A stretch of DNA of 37,831 bases from Branchiostoma floridae (Eukaryota > Chordata > Leptocardii > Amphioxiformes > Branchiostomatidae). Within the stretch, counting starts at the first letter, position 1. Every line of letters begins with the position of its first letter. Of the stretch, positions 23,469 to 34,800 are shown one piece after another. The stretch lies in NCBI RefSeq assembly GCF_000003815.2, contig NC_049982.1, forward strand, positions 17,567,899 to 17,605,729. Reading direction: 5' to 3'. The notes under the pieces were generated by a model that was not told the origin of the DNA, searched no databases, and was given only the letters and a program-made list of their open reading frames with translations. The position numbers and the translations under genes were made by a program.

Positions 23469-24719
23469 GACCCAATTCACACTAAAAAGGACGGGAACTG
23501 AGTTAAACGTCAAATGACCCTATCCGAATCAATTTTTGCAGTGTGAACGCTGCTAATCCTATTCATTTTCTCCTATCTGATTCATTTGCAATCCACCTCC
23601 AGGAGGTACAGTAGATTCGGGACAATCCGATTGACCAGCATGTGAACGTGAAGTGGATAAGATTATGGCTTATTTCAGGGTTAAGATGTCAGAAATGTAC
23701 AATTGACGGGCTGGAGAAAGTTTAAGGGCAAGTTTGTAGGCAAAAATCATCTAACTGCTATGGTTGACCACATATTGATGCCGCAAGATTGGCTGAAACG
23801 TTCTTTCAGCAACGCAGCAAAAAAACAACTGGTTCATTTTGGCAATATTACCCATGAAAATAATTTGTGTGGTTTTGTTTCTCTTCTATTGTCAGATTAA
23901 TTTTGGATGCACAGTCCCTACTCGGCTGTGCGCATGATGGTCAGGATCGCAAGTTTGGGTTTGATACTAGTAATTTTATATGATTGTCTAAACATCAGTG
24001 TGAACACATTTTTCTTACTGGGTAGAAAAACTTTAATCGGATTCGATATTTCATTCACTTCACTTTTTTGAGGCCAGAATAGTCGCCGTTGTGATGGAGT
24101 GATGTTGAGATGAACGGACCTGTTCAATCCATGCCAAACATTTCTAAACCTGTTAAAACAGGCGTTTTTCCAACATGTTCGCACTGGCGCAGTGGTTAAA
24201 GTTTACGCATTCTAAACCAATGCACCCGGTTCGAATCCGGGGAGGTAGATTTTTTTTTTTTTTTTTTTTACATCCATTATAATACTAATTTTTACATCCA
24301 TTTGGCCACACCAATTTATTTCTTTGGTTAACGGATTCGCCGCTTCTTTTTTTGCCGAATAGAAATAAAAATTAAAAAAAAACAACTTAAAAATGCCCCG
24401 CAACAGAGCTCACTCAAAAACAGGCAGTGTAGTGAAATTTGCTGCAGTTCACGCAAATTTTAACAGGTGGCGTCTAGATCTAGATTCAGGCACATGTGAA
24501 TCTCTCCATGCGCCAATATCAGGTTTAGTTACTCTGTTCTATTTATATGACATTCTAATAACTAGAAAAAAACGTTCACACACGCAAACATTGGCAAAAT
24601 GCCAGCTTTTTTAAAAGCACTTGTTTTAGTTTGAATGGGGTCTTAGTGTTTACACTGCAAAAATTCATTTAGATCGGATCGGATTCAACTCGCTTGGTTT
24701 TTTTAATGTGAATGGGATC
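23469..24719. mobile_element. 1.25-kb non-autonomous TIR transposon
   Basis: The left end (gacccaattcacac ... tttttgcagtgtgaac) is an imperfect inverted match over roughly 80 bp to the right end (read from the right: gatcccattcacat ... tttttgcagtgtaaac). TA dinucleotides flank it at 23467-23468 and 24720-24721; a 3-bp target (tta/tag) is an alternative reading. Only short frames occur inside and none looks like a transposase. A tRNA-like segment sits within it at 24181-24269. Confidence 0.65.
24181..24269 (+). pseudogene. tRNA-like sequence or tRNA-derived SINE head
   Basis: There is a Pol III A-box-like tggcgcagtgg (24185-24195) and a perfect B box ggttcgaatcc (24228-24238) at normal spacing. 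The T arm (CCCGG/CCGGG) and an anticodon-like stem (GCATT/AATGC) pair perfectly. The acceptor ends do not pair, the D stem is weak and the variable region is too short, so it is not a functional tRNA. A run of 20 T follows directly and could terminate Pol III. Confidence 0.55.
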
Positions 24720-24760
24720 TAGGTATCTGAGCCCTTATCTGACATCAAATGGCATTGAAA

Positions 24761-25510
24761 ACAAGAGTCCGGAGACCTCATATCTCCATGAAATATTCTA
24801 ATTATGGAAATGACTCACATCTGCATAACCTTTGCTTGGTTATATACACCTTTAACTTACACAGGTCACAATGTTGACAATCCAATCATTTACTACATAT
24901 ACTTAATATACTTAGAAGAATTATGAAACTTTAACATTAATTATGCAAATTACGGACTTATTTGCATAATTGGTAACTGCGGATCTTGCCCCTTCCACAA
25001 TCTACATTGGTACATGTATTTGTGTCCTATAATGGAGACACTGTATATATAGATTTTCCTCATTTGATATGCAAATTAAGTCCTAAATTGAATAATTTGC
25101 ACTTAATTAGGCATATCTCTGCCAAAGATGCTTGCATACTAAATATGATGGAAATCCATCATTCCTATTATCTGTTATACTCCAAGGAAGGTTTTCACAA
25201 AAATGCCCTTGTGGTTCCAGAGCAAGCTGCTAGGGGGCCCAAACATTGTGTCACTTTTTCACAAGCTATCTGTCATTAAAAAAATCAAGATCAAAGCCAT
25301 GTCAAAAGATACAAAAAATGGAGGTTCTGCTGCAGTACCAAGGTCACATACTAGGGGCCCAAAATTGACCCTGACCTTCATCTTCCCAATACTGTACCTA
25401 CACACCAATATCACTGTAATCCATCAAGAGGCTCTTGAGTTATGCTGACTACAAAAACCCAGATCACAAACACACAGACACAAAAACAATATCTCCATTT
25501 TCATTAAGAG
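24761..25510. repeat. Copy of the large dispersed repeat
   Basis: The most complete copy in the window. Its left part matches the tandem unit at 18129-18384, and its right part matches 21327-22640. It abuts the TIR transposon ending at 24719. No coding capacity is seen. Confidence 0.7.
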
Positions 25511-27339
25511 ATAATTTCATGGAGATAATCATGCTATATTTCAGAAATGTAATCCATGATTGTCTGTTAACCTTACATAACATGCCATTAAAGTACAAGT
25601 GTAACAACTTAAACAAGAAAGCAAAGATCCCATAGCCCTGGCCATTATAGACGTTAGTGATCTTCCCCTTCCCTTTATGAAGTTTATCAATCCCAGCTAT
25701 CCCCCATCCCATCTTTCAAAGAAAAGCAAGTCCCCATTCATAACATAAGGGGGCATTACTCCTTGGAGACTCCTGACCACCTGTCCATGAACGCCTGCTT
25801 GTAGTGCTGCAGTGACCGAAAAGACTGCCCGAAATTGCAATTAAACGTTATATTTGGAATTCAATACCACTTCAATATGAAACTACCCACACATAAAAAT
25901 CCGCAACGTTACAAATCCCTCAAAAGGGCATTGAGTAACAGGTGAAAACACACAAATACAACCCAAAACAGTCGGAGGTGAACCTCCCACCCGAGGTAAT
26001 AAATCTACTTCAAGGGAAAACCTGCTCCATCTTGGCTGCAAGCAACAGCAACCTTGCATTTGTAATTTGTGGCAAGAGACACCGCGAACCTCCTATGACT
26101 GACAAACGTTACTGTTCCCAGGGATAAACTATCGATCGCAAGGGCGTAGCATCACAACTGATTTCACCAAACACGGAAAACCAACGCTGGAAATACCCGA
26201 CATGAGGCCGCCTTCCCCATCAGCTCACCGGCCCTGTACGCCACGGCACGGCACGGCGGACATGTTGGATTTGCACGACCACAGTCACGATCAATCACAC
26301 CCAAACATTTCCTCCTCCTGTAAACCTTGGAGATTGCTCTTTAACAATATGATGCTGCTATTAAACAGAATGGTACAGGTTCAGCTTCATAATCACCTCT
26401 GTCGCTTGTCGATAAACTCAGATAGGTAGAGAAATATTAACCCACAGGAACAGGTCCGCCCACGCCACCAAATGTTAGGGTTTTAAACAGAACGTTGTGT
26501 TGACTGTTGTGGGAGAAATGAAAAAGAGGAACTTCCAGGCGGCGGCCGCTAGTTCCTGTTTCCTCATTCAGGAGCAGTGTTTCTCGTAGCTGTTGTCACT
26601 ATTTCTTCCACTTCAAGATGACACGCCAAGAACAGCCGGGATAAAATGGAAAAATTAATTGTCATCTACCTCTATCCGGACTACATTAGACCATGCCATG
26701 TCATCATCAGCTGAGACAACACGACTAACGTTAGCCGTAACGTTAGATGTTGTCTGCGATTTGGCTGCAAAAAAAATGCATTCTTTCACACATTTAACGT
26801 TACATGGAATGCCAAGTCCTCAGCACCTTATCTATGCATGTATACAACTATCAGCTCACCTTGTAAATTGTCGTGGATCACTCTCAGGCCGGACTGACAC
26901 TGGCTTCCATGGCTTGAGGACAAGATCTCAGGATAGCGTCCCGACCATGCTCTGTGCCGCGATCGCTTGTTTCACATAATTACTTCTGCTATTTTTAAAG
27001 GCATGAATCACAACAACGCTGAACACATAGCAGCACCTTATCTGTAATACAGGTAATGCCTGTAGTCAGCCACACGCGGTGAGGCAGAGTGCTGGACTAG
27101 TGGTCCTACTTGCAAACATCACCCAGTTAGGCACCGGAAGTAAGGGTCAAGAGGAGTTCAATGGACGGCGCCATTACATATAACAGGGAGTGTCACGTTT
27201 AATTTATTAAGTCGTGCCGGCGGCATTCATACATATACTTAACAAGTCTTCATTACACCACCGCCGTAATATTCAGGCTGAACAATGATAACGGCGGCGG
27301 CAAACAAGCTATTTTTTGTAACGAATTTTCGCCATTCAG

Positions 27340-27441
27340 CTTCTCGATGAGGACGCGAGGACCATCATTCGCAGGGCCGCTAGGTACTTGCCACTATATG
27401 GAGAGAGTGATCTGAGCCTGAAGCTGTCAATGATAAAATGA
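27340..27441 (+). CDS. Possible terminal exon of an unknown gene
   Basis: After an acceptor-like ttttcgccattcag, 33 codons starting LLDEDARTIIRRAA and ending LSMIK run to a stop. The composition is protein-like, but no partner exon or family is recognised, and the opposite strand is also open here. Treat as a weak candidate only. Confidence 0.12.
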   Translation, partial: LLDEDARTIIRRAARYLPLYGESDLSLKLSMIK

Positions 27442-27623
27442 CCCTGTTTAGTTACATAGAAAGTAGATTCCCTCACTTTAGACACATGAGTAGCACTGAC
27501 AAGTTTATATTCGTCGTGCATTTTAATAAACCAACCATAGCTAAACCTACATTTTCACGATTATCACTGAGAAGCGAGAAGCCTGACGGCCGAACTTCTA
27601 TGTTAGAGTAGATCTGTGATACT

Positions 27624-27650
27624 TCCATTCATTCATTCATTCATTCATTA
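27624..27650. repeat. (CATT)n microsatellite
   Basis: About six tetranucleotide units. Confidence 0.9.
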
Positions 27651-28369
27651 TCAATTACAGGCAGTATCGTAAAACGCGAGTAAAATCGTACTATGTTTAC
27701 GTCTGTAATGAAAACTGCATGGAATCATTGGCGTGAAAATCAACCAGGCTGAGCGAAAGGAGGTAAATATTATGTCAAATTCGAGCCAGATTCATCTACT
27801 ATTCTGTACACAGTGGTCACTGCATACTGGACAACACTTATAGAAGCAGTTTATTGTGTGACGTGAATGTACAAAGTGAAATTCTATCTGTCCGAGTGTC
27901 GGCGATAATCACTCCAAAGGTTATAAATACATGTAGGGCTTCAATTTTGATAACTGTATTCTTTAATAAGGACAATAAGTTCATTGGTCGGAAAAACTTG
28001 AGGAAGAATGAACTTTTCATTGATTAAATCTTCCTTGTGGTAATAACGAACCAAGCAATAACTCTCCGTAAGTAACATTTACATTGATACATCCACATTC
28101 AGAATATGCCAACACGTTTACTCATGAACATTTAGTTGCCATTGCTACCGTACAGAACCTCTCACGAAAGCTTTCCCGGACCTAAACAATTATTTCATTA
28201 AATCAAAAGTTACCGATATTGCGTTGTATTTACAAGGTGTAGTTAGTAATGGAAAACCTGTCAGTGATGGCTCATAAAAATCTATACTGTGTTATATATT
28301 CAAAACTTTTATGGACAGTCAGCACTTTGTTTACATGTTGACCATCGATTGACGATTAGATGTTCTGAG

Positions 28370-30718
28370 CTATTGTTTCAACAGTTCAGACAGACTTGAG
28401 GCCTTGGAGGGGTCTGAGGTTGGCTGCATCGTGGACTGCTGACACTGCCCATGCTCGGCTGGACCTTCATGCGAGATGTCGGAAATGAAGGTGTCCAGCT
28501 CCACCTCTGAAAAGGCGCCGAGAGGGTCCAGGGGCTCTCCCGAGGGTGGATGGTTCTCCATGGAGGTTCCTTCTCCCTCTGTCCCGTCCAGAGACGCGAA
28601 GATGCCTTCGTCAAAGTCAGTCATGTCTCTCTCGATGTTTTGAATGTCCTGACCGGCTGNNNNNNNNNNNNNNNNNNNNNNNNNNNNNNNNNNNNNNNNN
28701 NNNNNNNNNNNNNNNNNNNNNNNNNNNNNNNNNNNNNNNNNNNNNNNNNNNNNNNNNNNTATTCACCGGCGCAGACAGGATGACGTCTGACGGGAGCCCC
28801 TTGGATGCATGAACGAGCGAATCTTGGTGGTCCTCGGGTTTGTCGTCCGTAGTGACCCGTCGGTGCCAGTCGTCGGTGAAAGTAACGGTGCCCCCGTGTT
28901 GCTTGGGCAGCGAGCTTACCTTGGTGCCCGAAGGTGCCTGCCCATGAGTGGCGGTGGAGGAATAAGAAGAAACACTGGCGATTTTAATGACTTTCGGTAC
29001 GGCCTTTCTCGTCAGACCCAACGGACTGGCCTGTACAGGAGAAGTTGGCTGCAAAAACTTTGTAGCTCGAGAGGCCGACGTGGTCAGGTCGCTAAGGAAA
29101 CGCTGCATGATATACTCGTCTCCACTGAGCGTCGATTGCTTTGCTGAAGGCATGAGCACTGGCGCCGTGGACGGGACTGACGTCACAACCCGGTAGGCCA
29201 CAGAGGGCATCTGACCTGTAACGTACAACCCCAACAATTACCTTTCTTTCAACTTGTCCAACGGACTCGGTATCACTACAGGATGACCCAATCATATGAA
29301 CGGAAAAACATGAATCAATTCTATATCACCTGAATCATTAGGAAGGGCCCCCGGCGGCCGCGCAGGCAAAAGAAGTGGGTACGTCACACCATTCGTTGCT
29401 CTGTACTGAAAAACCGTCCGTCCCGGGTACAACACAGAGGGAGGCGACGCCATCTTCTTTCTCTTCACTGGCCTTGGTTGGTACACCCATCCTTAGGAAA
29501 GTTTGGAAGTATATTTCGTGGAATCAAATAAGTAAAACACTGACAACAAAACCCATTGAGAACATTCTAAATGTTTACAGCTACTGTGTTGGTTTGTATA
29601 ATCTTTCACTTAAACCATGCTTTATCTAAGGAATTGATTTAGGTACAAAAATGATATCACGCGGTAAATTGTGAATAAGATAATGTAAAATTGTTTATTG
29701 AATGTTACAAGTGTATTTTGATGGTTAACGTTAAATGGCAACTTGATAAGCACTGCGGCAATCGCTTGCATGTAATGTATCGCTAACTTTTTACTCGTAC
29801 CTGGATGATCCTTCTTGTGCAGTGACTTCAGACGACAAGCCTCCTCATAGTAAGGTTTCTTGTCTTCATTGGTAAGCTCGTGACTCCACTTTTCTCCGAG
29901 CTGGCAGCTGATGTCTGCGTTGTTGGCTCTGGGATGAGAGCGGGCGAGGGCAGGCCGGTGGATGCGGGCCCACACCATGAAGGCGTTCATGGGGCGCTTC
30001 ACATGACTCTCTCGTGCTTGCTCGATGGGACCTGTCCCTGTAATGTCCGGGGAATGCCATCAGCGTTCACAAACAAATAAGTTAAGGTTGTCGTAAGATG
30101 GTGGCTGTCAGTTGAATCATATTACACCAACGTGAAAACCATATAAGGTTACCATAATGACAACACGTTACAATATACATTGGCAATCTTTCTGTTGTAG
30201 AACAAGACAACAATTAGGCCAAAAACAATCACCCAAGACAATTAGTCTAATAACAACAATTGACAATCCCTACCGTCTTCACATAACAATGTTTTAGGTT
30301 GACATGGCCACTCACCTGCCAACGTGTTCCTTATCCCGTTATTGACGGTCACGAGGCTTGAATTGGGAGCCGTTGTGTTCACGGTGTTTTGAAGCGCCAA
30401 TGCCGTGGTTGTGGAGGTGCCCACAAGGTGAAGGGGCGTCGCTGTGGCGTACACCGTCTCTCTTCTCGGAGTCTGAGTGAAGAGGGTCCTAGGGTGGATA
30501 ATTTTTAAGGGTTGTTTAGCCGTTTCCAGCACTTTTGTATCCTTTTCAATAGACGATGACGGCATCCTCGCAAGGCAGCGCAGGGCTGAGGAGGCTGATT
30601 CGTCATTTCTCACACTGGATATGCTAGGGGCAACCATGTTAGCTTCAGTTGTGGGTGCCTCTTCTGTCTTCAATCTGTTCGTGGGAGCCTCAGAACCTGG
30701 TTTGTTTGCATCATCCAT
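28370..30718 (-). CDS. Sox30: Sox30 (SoxH) HMG-box transcription factor
   Basis: Four exons on the minus strand join in frame: 30718-30316, 30037-29801, 29491-29330 and 29215-28370. The N-terminal 134 residues are low-complexity (MDDANKPG start, A at -3). Exon 2 holds the HMG box, [20 protein letters not shown] and onward to KKPYYEEA, and exon 3 continues [12 protein letters not shown]. The [10 protein letters not shown] motif and GWVYQPRP extension directly after the box are hallmarks of the Sox30/SoxH family, unlike other Sox groups. The box binds the DNA minor groove at ACAAT-like sites. The C-terminal exon has a Ser/Thr-rich part, then an acidic end ([12 protein letters not shown], later [10 protein letters not shown]) suggesting an activation domain. 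A 100-N gap (28660-28759) interrupts exon 4; the flanking coding length is divisible by three, so the missing piece should also be a multiple of three. In vertebrates Sox30 acts in spermatid development. Introns are all phase 1. Confidence 0.9.
28660..28759. other. Assembly gap in Sox30 exon 4
   Basis: Exactly 100 N, so the length is conventional rather than measured. Coding resumes on the C-terminal side in the frame beginning [12 protein letters not shown]. Confidence 0.95.
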
Positions 30719-30774
30719 TATGCTATGAAAGTAATGGCGAACTTTCTGACAGAATACCGTCGAAGGTTTGTCTT

Positions 30775-30788
30775 GCTACCAAGGTAGC
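30775..30788. promoter_or_regulatory. X-box-like (RFX) inverted repeat
   Basis: GCTACC-AA-GGTAGC has 6-bp arms around 2 bp and differs from the RFX X-box half site (GTNRCC) at one position in each arm. It lies 57 bp upstream of the Sox30 start. Confidence 0.3.
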
Positions 30789-30867
30789 GTTTGTCCGTTG
30801 GCGTCTCTAAGTTCGACGCATCCAGTGACCTGTTGTCAAGGGCGCGCCTATATTCTAACAAAGGCCC

Positions 30868-30875
30868 TGACGTCA
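30868..30875. promoter_or_regulatory. Full CRE palindrome (TGACGTCA)
   Basis: Exact consensus site for CREB/CREM/ATF, 150 bp upstream of the Sox30 start codon. CREM-type factors drive many spermatid promoters in vertebrates; use here is inferred. Confidence 0.4.
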
Positions 30876-31810
30876 TTTCATTCATATGTCATAAAGACTC
30901 AAATATGAATAAAGATTCTACTCTTTTAATAAGGTCTTTCCAATCTGATGTAGACGAGAATTTAGCAACATGGGGCTTAAAAACTATCAAATCAAGCTAG
31001 AAGGCTTTCTCTGAATTGTAGGAATCGTTGTTGTTTTGGGTCCCAATGGGCATGAAGTAAATATCAAAATGCATTTTTAGTAACGTGGCCGCTGCACGCA
31101 CAAGTATGCCATTCCGGCAGCTTATGCTGTTATGGAAACAATTAACGTTAGCTATCCGTATGTAATTAGACCCTTTGGGATTTTTGGCAACAAAATTGGA
31201 AACTTTATGATAATTGAAGTCTGTGGCGTATTACTATCTTTTTACTGAGATAACGTTAACGTTATTGTTAAAAGAAATGTGCAACTTAAAGGATGTCATA
31301 TCGATCGAAATACAATATTCCCCTAACGGTCAGCTCGCCTCCCGAGGGAAAACTATCTGTAAATACCTGTGCAAAAGGCTCGTATAATGACAAACTTGCC
31401 AGTTCATCAGGTAACGTTATGATCTCTTTTGTTAACGCTAACGTTAACGTTATTTTTTCGCATAATTCGACGTCAAAAATAGGTGAACGTCAAAAATTAT
31501 TACCTGGGCCAAGTATTCCTTATTTTATGAAAGTCAGTCACTTCTAACCACTGGTTAATGGTATCTTCATCGACAATACCAAAGAAATTACGTGCGAAAT
31601 CGTTTTGATATCAAGATGGTTAATGTAAGTGAATAGATACTATTTCACAAGTTCAAGACACTGTGTTTATAACATGTATACACGTAACGTCTATTTACAT
31701 ATGAATGGTTCGAATGTTAGCGTAAGAAATTACGTTGGGTTCTAGAACACGGTTTCGAATTCGTCGAACAGTGGAACGTTTGTTCAAATGTAGAACTCCA
31801 TTGAGGAAAA

Positions 31811-34800
31811 ATGGCGCAGGGCCGGACCGACCGGAATGGGGGACAACGACCGACCCCATCCATATCCACTCCGGCCCATCCAACTGACCGTCCGGAGGAG
31901 AAGAGAAAACTACTGCGGACTTACATTTACCCTATGACAAATGCATCCCGGGTATGGGAGGCTATTGTTGCGATAACATGTGTTGCAACGGCTTGCATCA
32001 ACACATTCAAAAGTAGCGTTCCGACTTCCAGAGCGCACAGAGCTGTGGATACTCTTGTATATCTTCGACGCCTTGTACCTCACGGACATCGTACTACAAT
32101 TTTTCTACGTATATCTTGACTACGGCGTTCCAGTGACCGATCTTAAGCTCATAAGACGGCGGTACCTTAGACGAACGTTTGCCGTCGATCTTCTTTCCCT
32201 CTTACCGATAGAGCTGATTGCCTTCGCAGTTCCAGGACAGTCCTTTTGGAAGACGATGGCAATGTTTCAACTAAATCGTCTTCTGAGAACTTACAGAATC
32301 CAGACTTTCTTTGGTAAGTGAGTTTCTTTTTGTATCACAACATTCAACATTGTCTTATCGACTAGAACAAGTGGAAGGAAATATAACAAAATGGATTGCC
32401 AAGAGATGAACAAAGCCAGCGCTGTACGTAGATTGAATTATCTATCACTGTAACGCTTCTACGCCTTTATTTTTTTTCTCGTTATCTGTCCTTGTTAGGT
32501 ACGACATTTAATCCTGTCACCGTATACTATAGATTATGCATACTTATCATGGCTTGTGGTAAGCCATTTCTGCTAGAATCCAACATATGTTTCTAATTAG
32601 TTTTGCACTAATTTTCGAATAAATGTCTCCATGTATGTTTCTGTCCTAACAGACATGTTGGAAATGGAGCTCGGGTTGAACACGGTGTACATTCGCACCT
32701 TAAAATACACGGCGGTATCCTGGCTATGTCTGCACGTTATGGCATGCGGATGGTTCGCACTGGGATGTACAGGCAAACACTGGGGCATACATGAAGACTG
32801 TGGAGGGTGGACTGCGTCGACTGGTACGTAGCATCAAATGGTAGCCCCCGTCTGGTAGTTGTGAACGTTGGACTAAGGTTTAGTTGACACAAGTGCGTAA
32901 ATGCAAATCAGTGTGATTTTACGTATTGACATTTTTTTGTGGTTTAGGTAAAGTTTGCGGAGGACAAAGTCGTATTTTTACTTTTACATTACTTTTACTA
33001 TGCAGCCAGGTTATCAAACCGAAAAAAAGTTTTTCGGCTGCAAGCTTTACCTAAAACAGCAATATGAATAAGGAATGTGTGCATATACCCTCGTATGGGT
33101 ATGGGCATGAGGCGAGAGATGTATCCAGTCAGGGTTAGGTGTGCATTTGCAATTCGTGTGGTGCGCTTACCTGTCTGAGCGAGCTATTTTAGTAGAAGCG
33201 CACATAGCTTCCCTTTACTTCTCCGTCTGCTCCAAAATCATGATCAAGTTTCATCATTGTTCTCTTATTGTCTTTACCACGGAAACATGTACATTATATT
33301 GTATATTTTTACACAGGAACGAATTTCCTTTTTCCGAACAACAACACCGGCTATGAATATGTGATGTCCGTCTATTGGGCCACGGCAACGTCCACCTCTA
33401 CAGGGTAAGATCCGGATGTGCTCACAAGTGTTTCGTGTTGGCGTAGCTTTGTTGGAGGCCGAAAGAAAACCAATTTCCCCTCAGAAAAGTGCTGAAATGA
33501 GTAATTTAAAGTAGTTAATGCCAAAAATTTTACTTGGATCATTTTACCAAATATCCNNNNNNNNNNNNNNNNNNNNNNNNNNNNNNNNNNNNNNNNNNNN
33601 NNNNNNNNNNNNNNNNNNNNNNNNNNNNNNNNNNNNNNNNNNNNNNNNNNNNNNNNGTCATTTATTGTAATACCAGGGTACAGGGGGACAAAATATATCC
33701 TCTTTTCTAAAAAATGACCTTTAAACCTTAATAAAATCCACTTTAGAGGCAGATATGAAAAAAAAAATGAGAAAAAAAAACGCATGAGGGTATTGGCCTA
33801 CTTTACCCTTGTGCCAAATTTCAGGTCATTCGGTTAAGGAACGACGGAGATGAATCGCTTTGAAAATTTGACAGGAGAAAAAAGAAGAAGAAACTTTACG
33901 AATACAATATATTTCACCATACCTGTGGTATGGGTGAAATATAAATACTATTAGACGACGTATCGTGTAGATCACTGAGAAAGGGAGGAATGGGGTCTAA
34001 ATGTCAATAGTTTTGAAATAAAATGATAAAATAGAAGAAACAATAGAAGGTCATGGAAATAAGATTGTTTTCTGTACGAATAACTATTTGTTTGCTTTTC
34101 TGACAGATACGGTGACGTTCACGCCCAAACGTTGAGTGAAAAGGCGTATTCTATCGTAGCCATGCTGGCTGGTGTAGCGGTGTTTTTCGGCATGATTCTC
34201 GGCGGTATGACTTCAATGCTGACAAATATGGACTCCCAGCGCGCCGGGTTCACACATCGCCTCGATACCATCAAGCAATATTTGGTAGGTGTAACATTTT
34301 TACATATCGCTGTACCGTTCGAGTGTACAACCGGCACTTGAATGAATGCATCAATGAATCGCTGCATGCTGTCATGCCATACAGTATACTCGTTTACAGA
34401 TAGAGCACGGACAACCACGGGTATGGCACACTCAAGCAAGGCACACCCTTGGTCTCGCAACGCAAAGCGTTAAATCTGCTCCAAACCACAGTTGCTGCGA
34501 TTCTGACATCAATTTTTGTTTGTTTGTTTGTTTGTTATTTCAGATCGAAGAGGACATCCCCGAAAACGCACAGCAACAGATTATGAACTACTACAACTAT
34601 TTCTGGATCCGGAAGAGGGGTGTGCAGAGCGAGGGCATCTTCGACATTCTTCCCTTCACATTCCGCGCCGAGATCGCCTTCCAGACTAACAAGGGCATCT
34701 TAGAAAAGGCAAGATAATCATATTACGGTTATTTCTTGTCGTTTCAAAGGGAGAGAGACACAACACAAGAAAAGCACTAAGACTTAGTTGATCTGATAAA

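Larger units (their letters stand above)
25511..28369. other. Gene-poor interval with GC-rich islands
   Basis: No convincing gene. Locally GC- and CpG-rich patches at about 26190-26280 and 26530-26560 could be promoter or 5' noncoding exon of a minus-strand transcript; a good donor (gtgagc on the minus strand) follows position 26229. A weak acceptor-bounded frame lies at 27340-27441. Three TAACGTTA palindromes occur at 26726-26802, and a CATT repeat at 27624-27650. Confidence 0.4.
30719..31810. promoter_or_regulatory. Divergent intergenic promoter region, Sox30 / CNBD channel
   Basis: About 1.1 kb separates the two start codons, which point away from each other. It contains an X-box-like element (30775-30788), a full CRE (30868-30875), and several TAACGTTA palindromes (31143, 31251, 31412, about 31438). 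No TATA box is obvious. Shared regulation is inferred from arrangement only. Confidence 0.5.

Noticed and set aside
24181-24252. Functional tRNA gene
   Set aside because: A and B boxes and T arm are good, but the acceptor stem does not pair and the variable region is too short.
26202-26429. Open frame starting MRPPSPSAH
   Set aside because: Low-complexity His/Pro-rich, no family match, no splice partners; more likely GC-rich noncoding sequence.
28617-28660. Sox30 ending at the first stop after the N gap (frame SRSGHSKH)
   Set aside because: The 100-N gap has arbitrary length. The other frame gives a longer acidic C terminus and a coding length divisible by three outside the gap.
33372-33785. 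Minus-strand open frame across the N gap at 33557
   Set aside because: It is held open by N and lies in a channel intron and the antisense of the pore exon.
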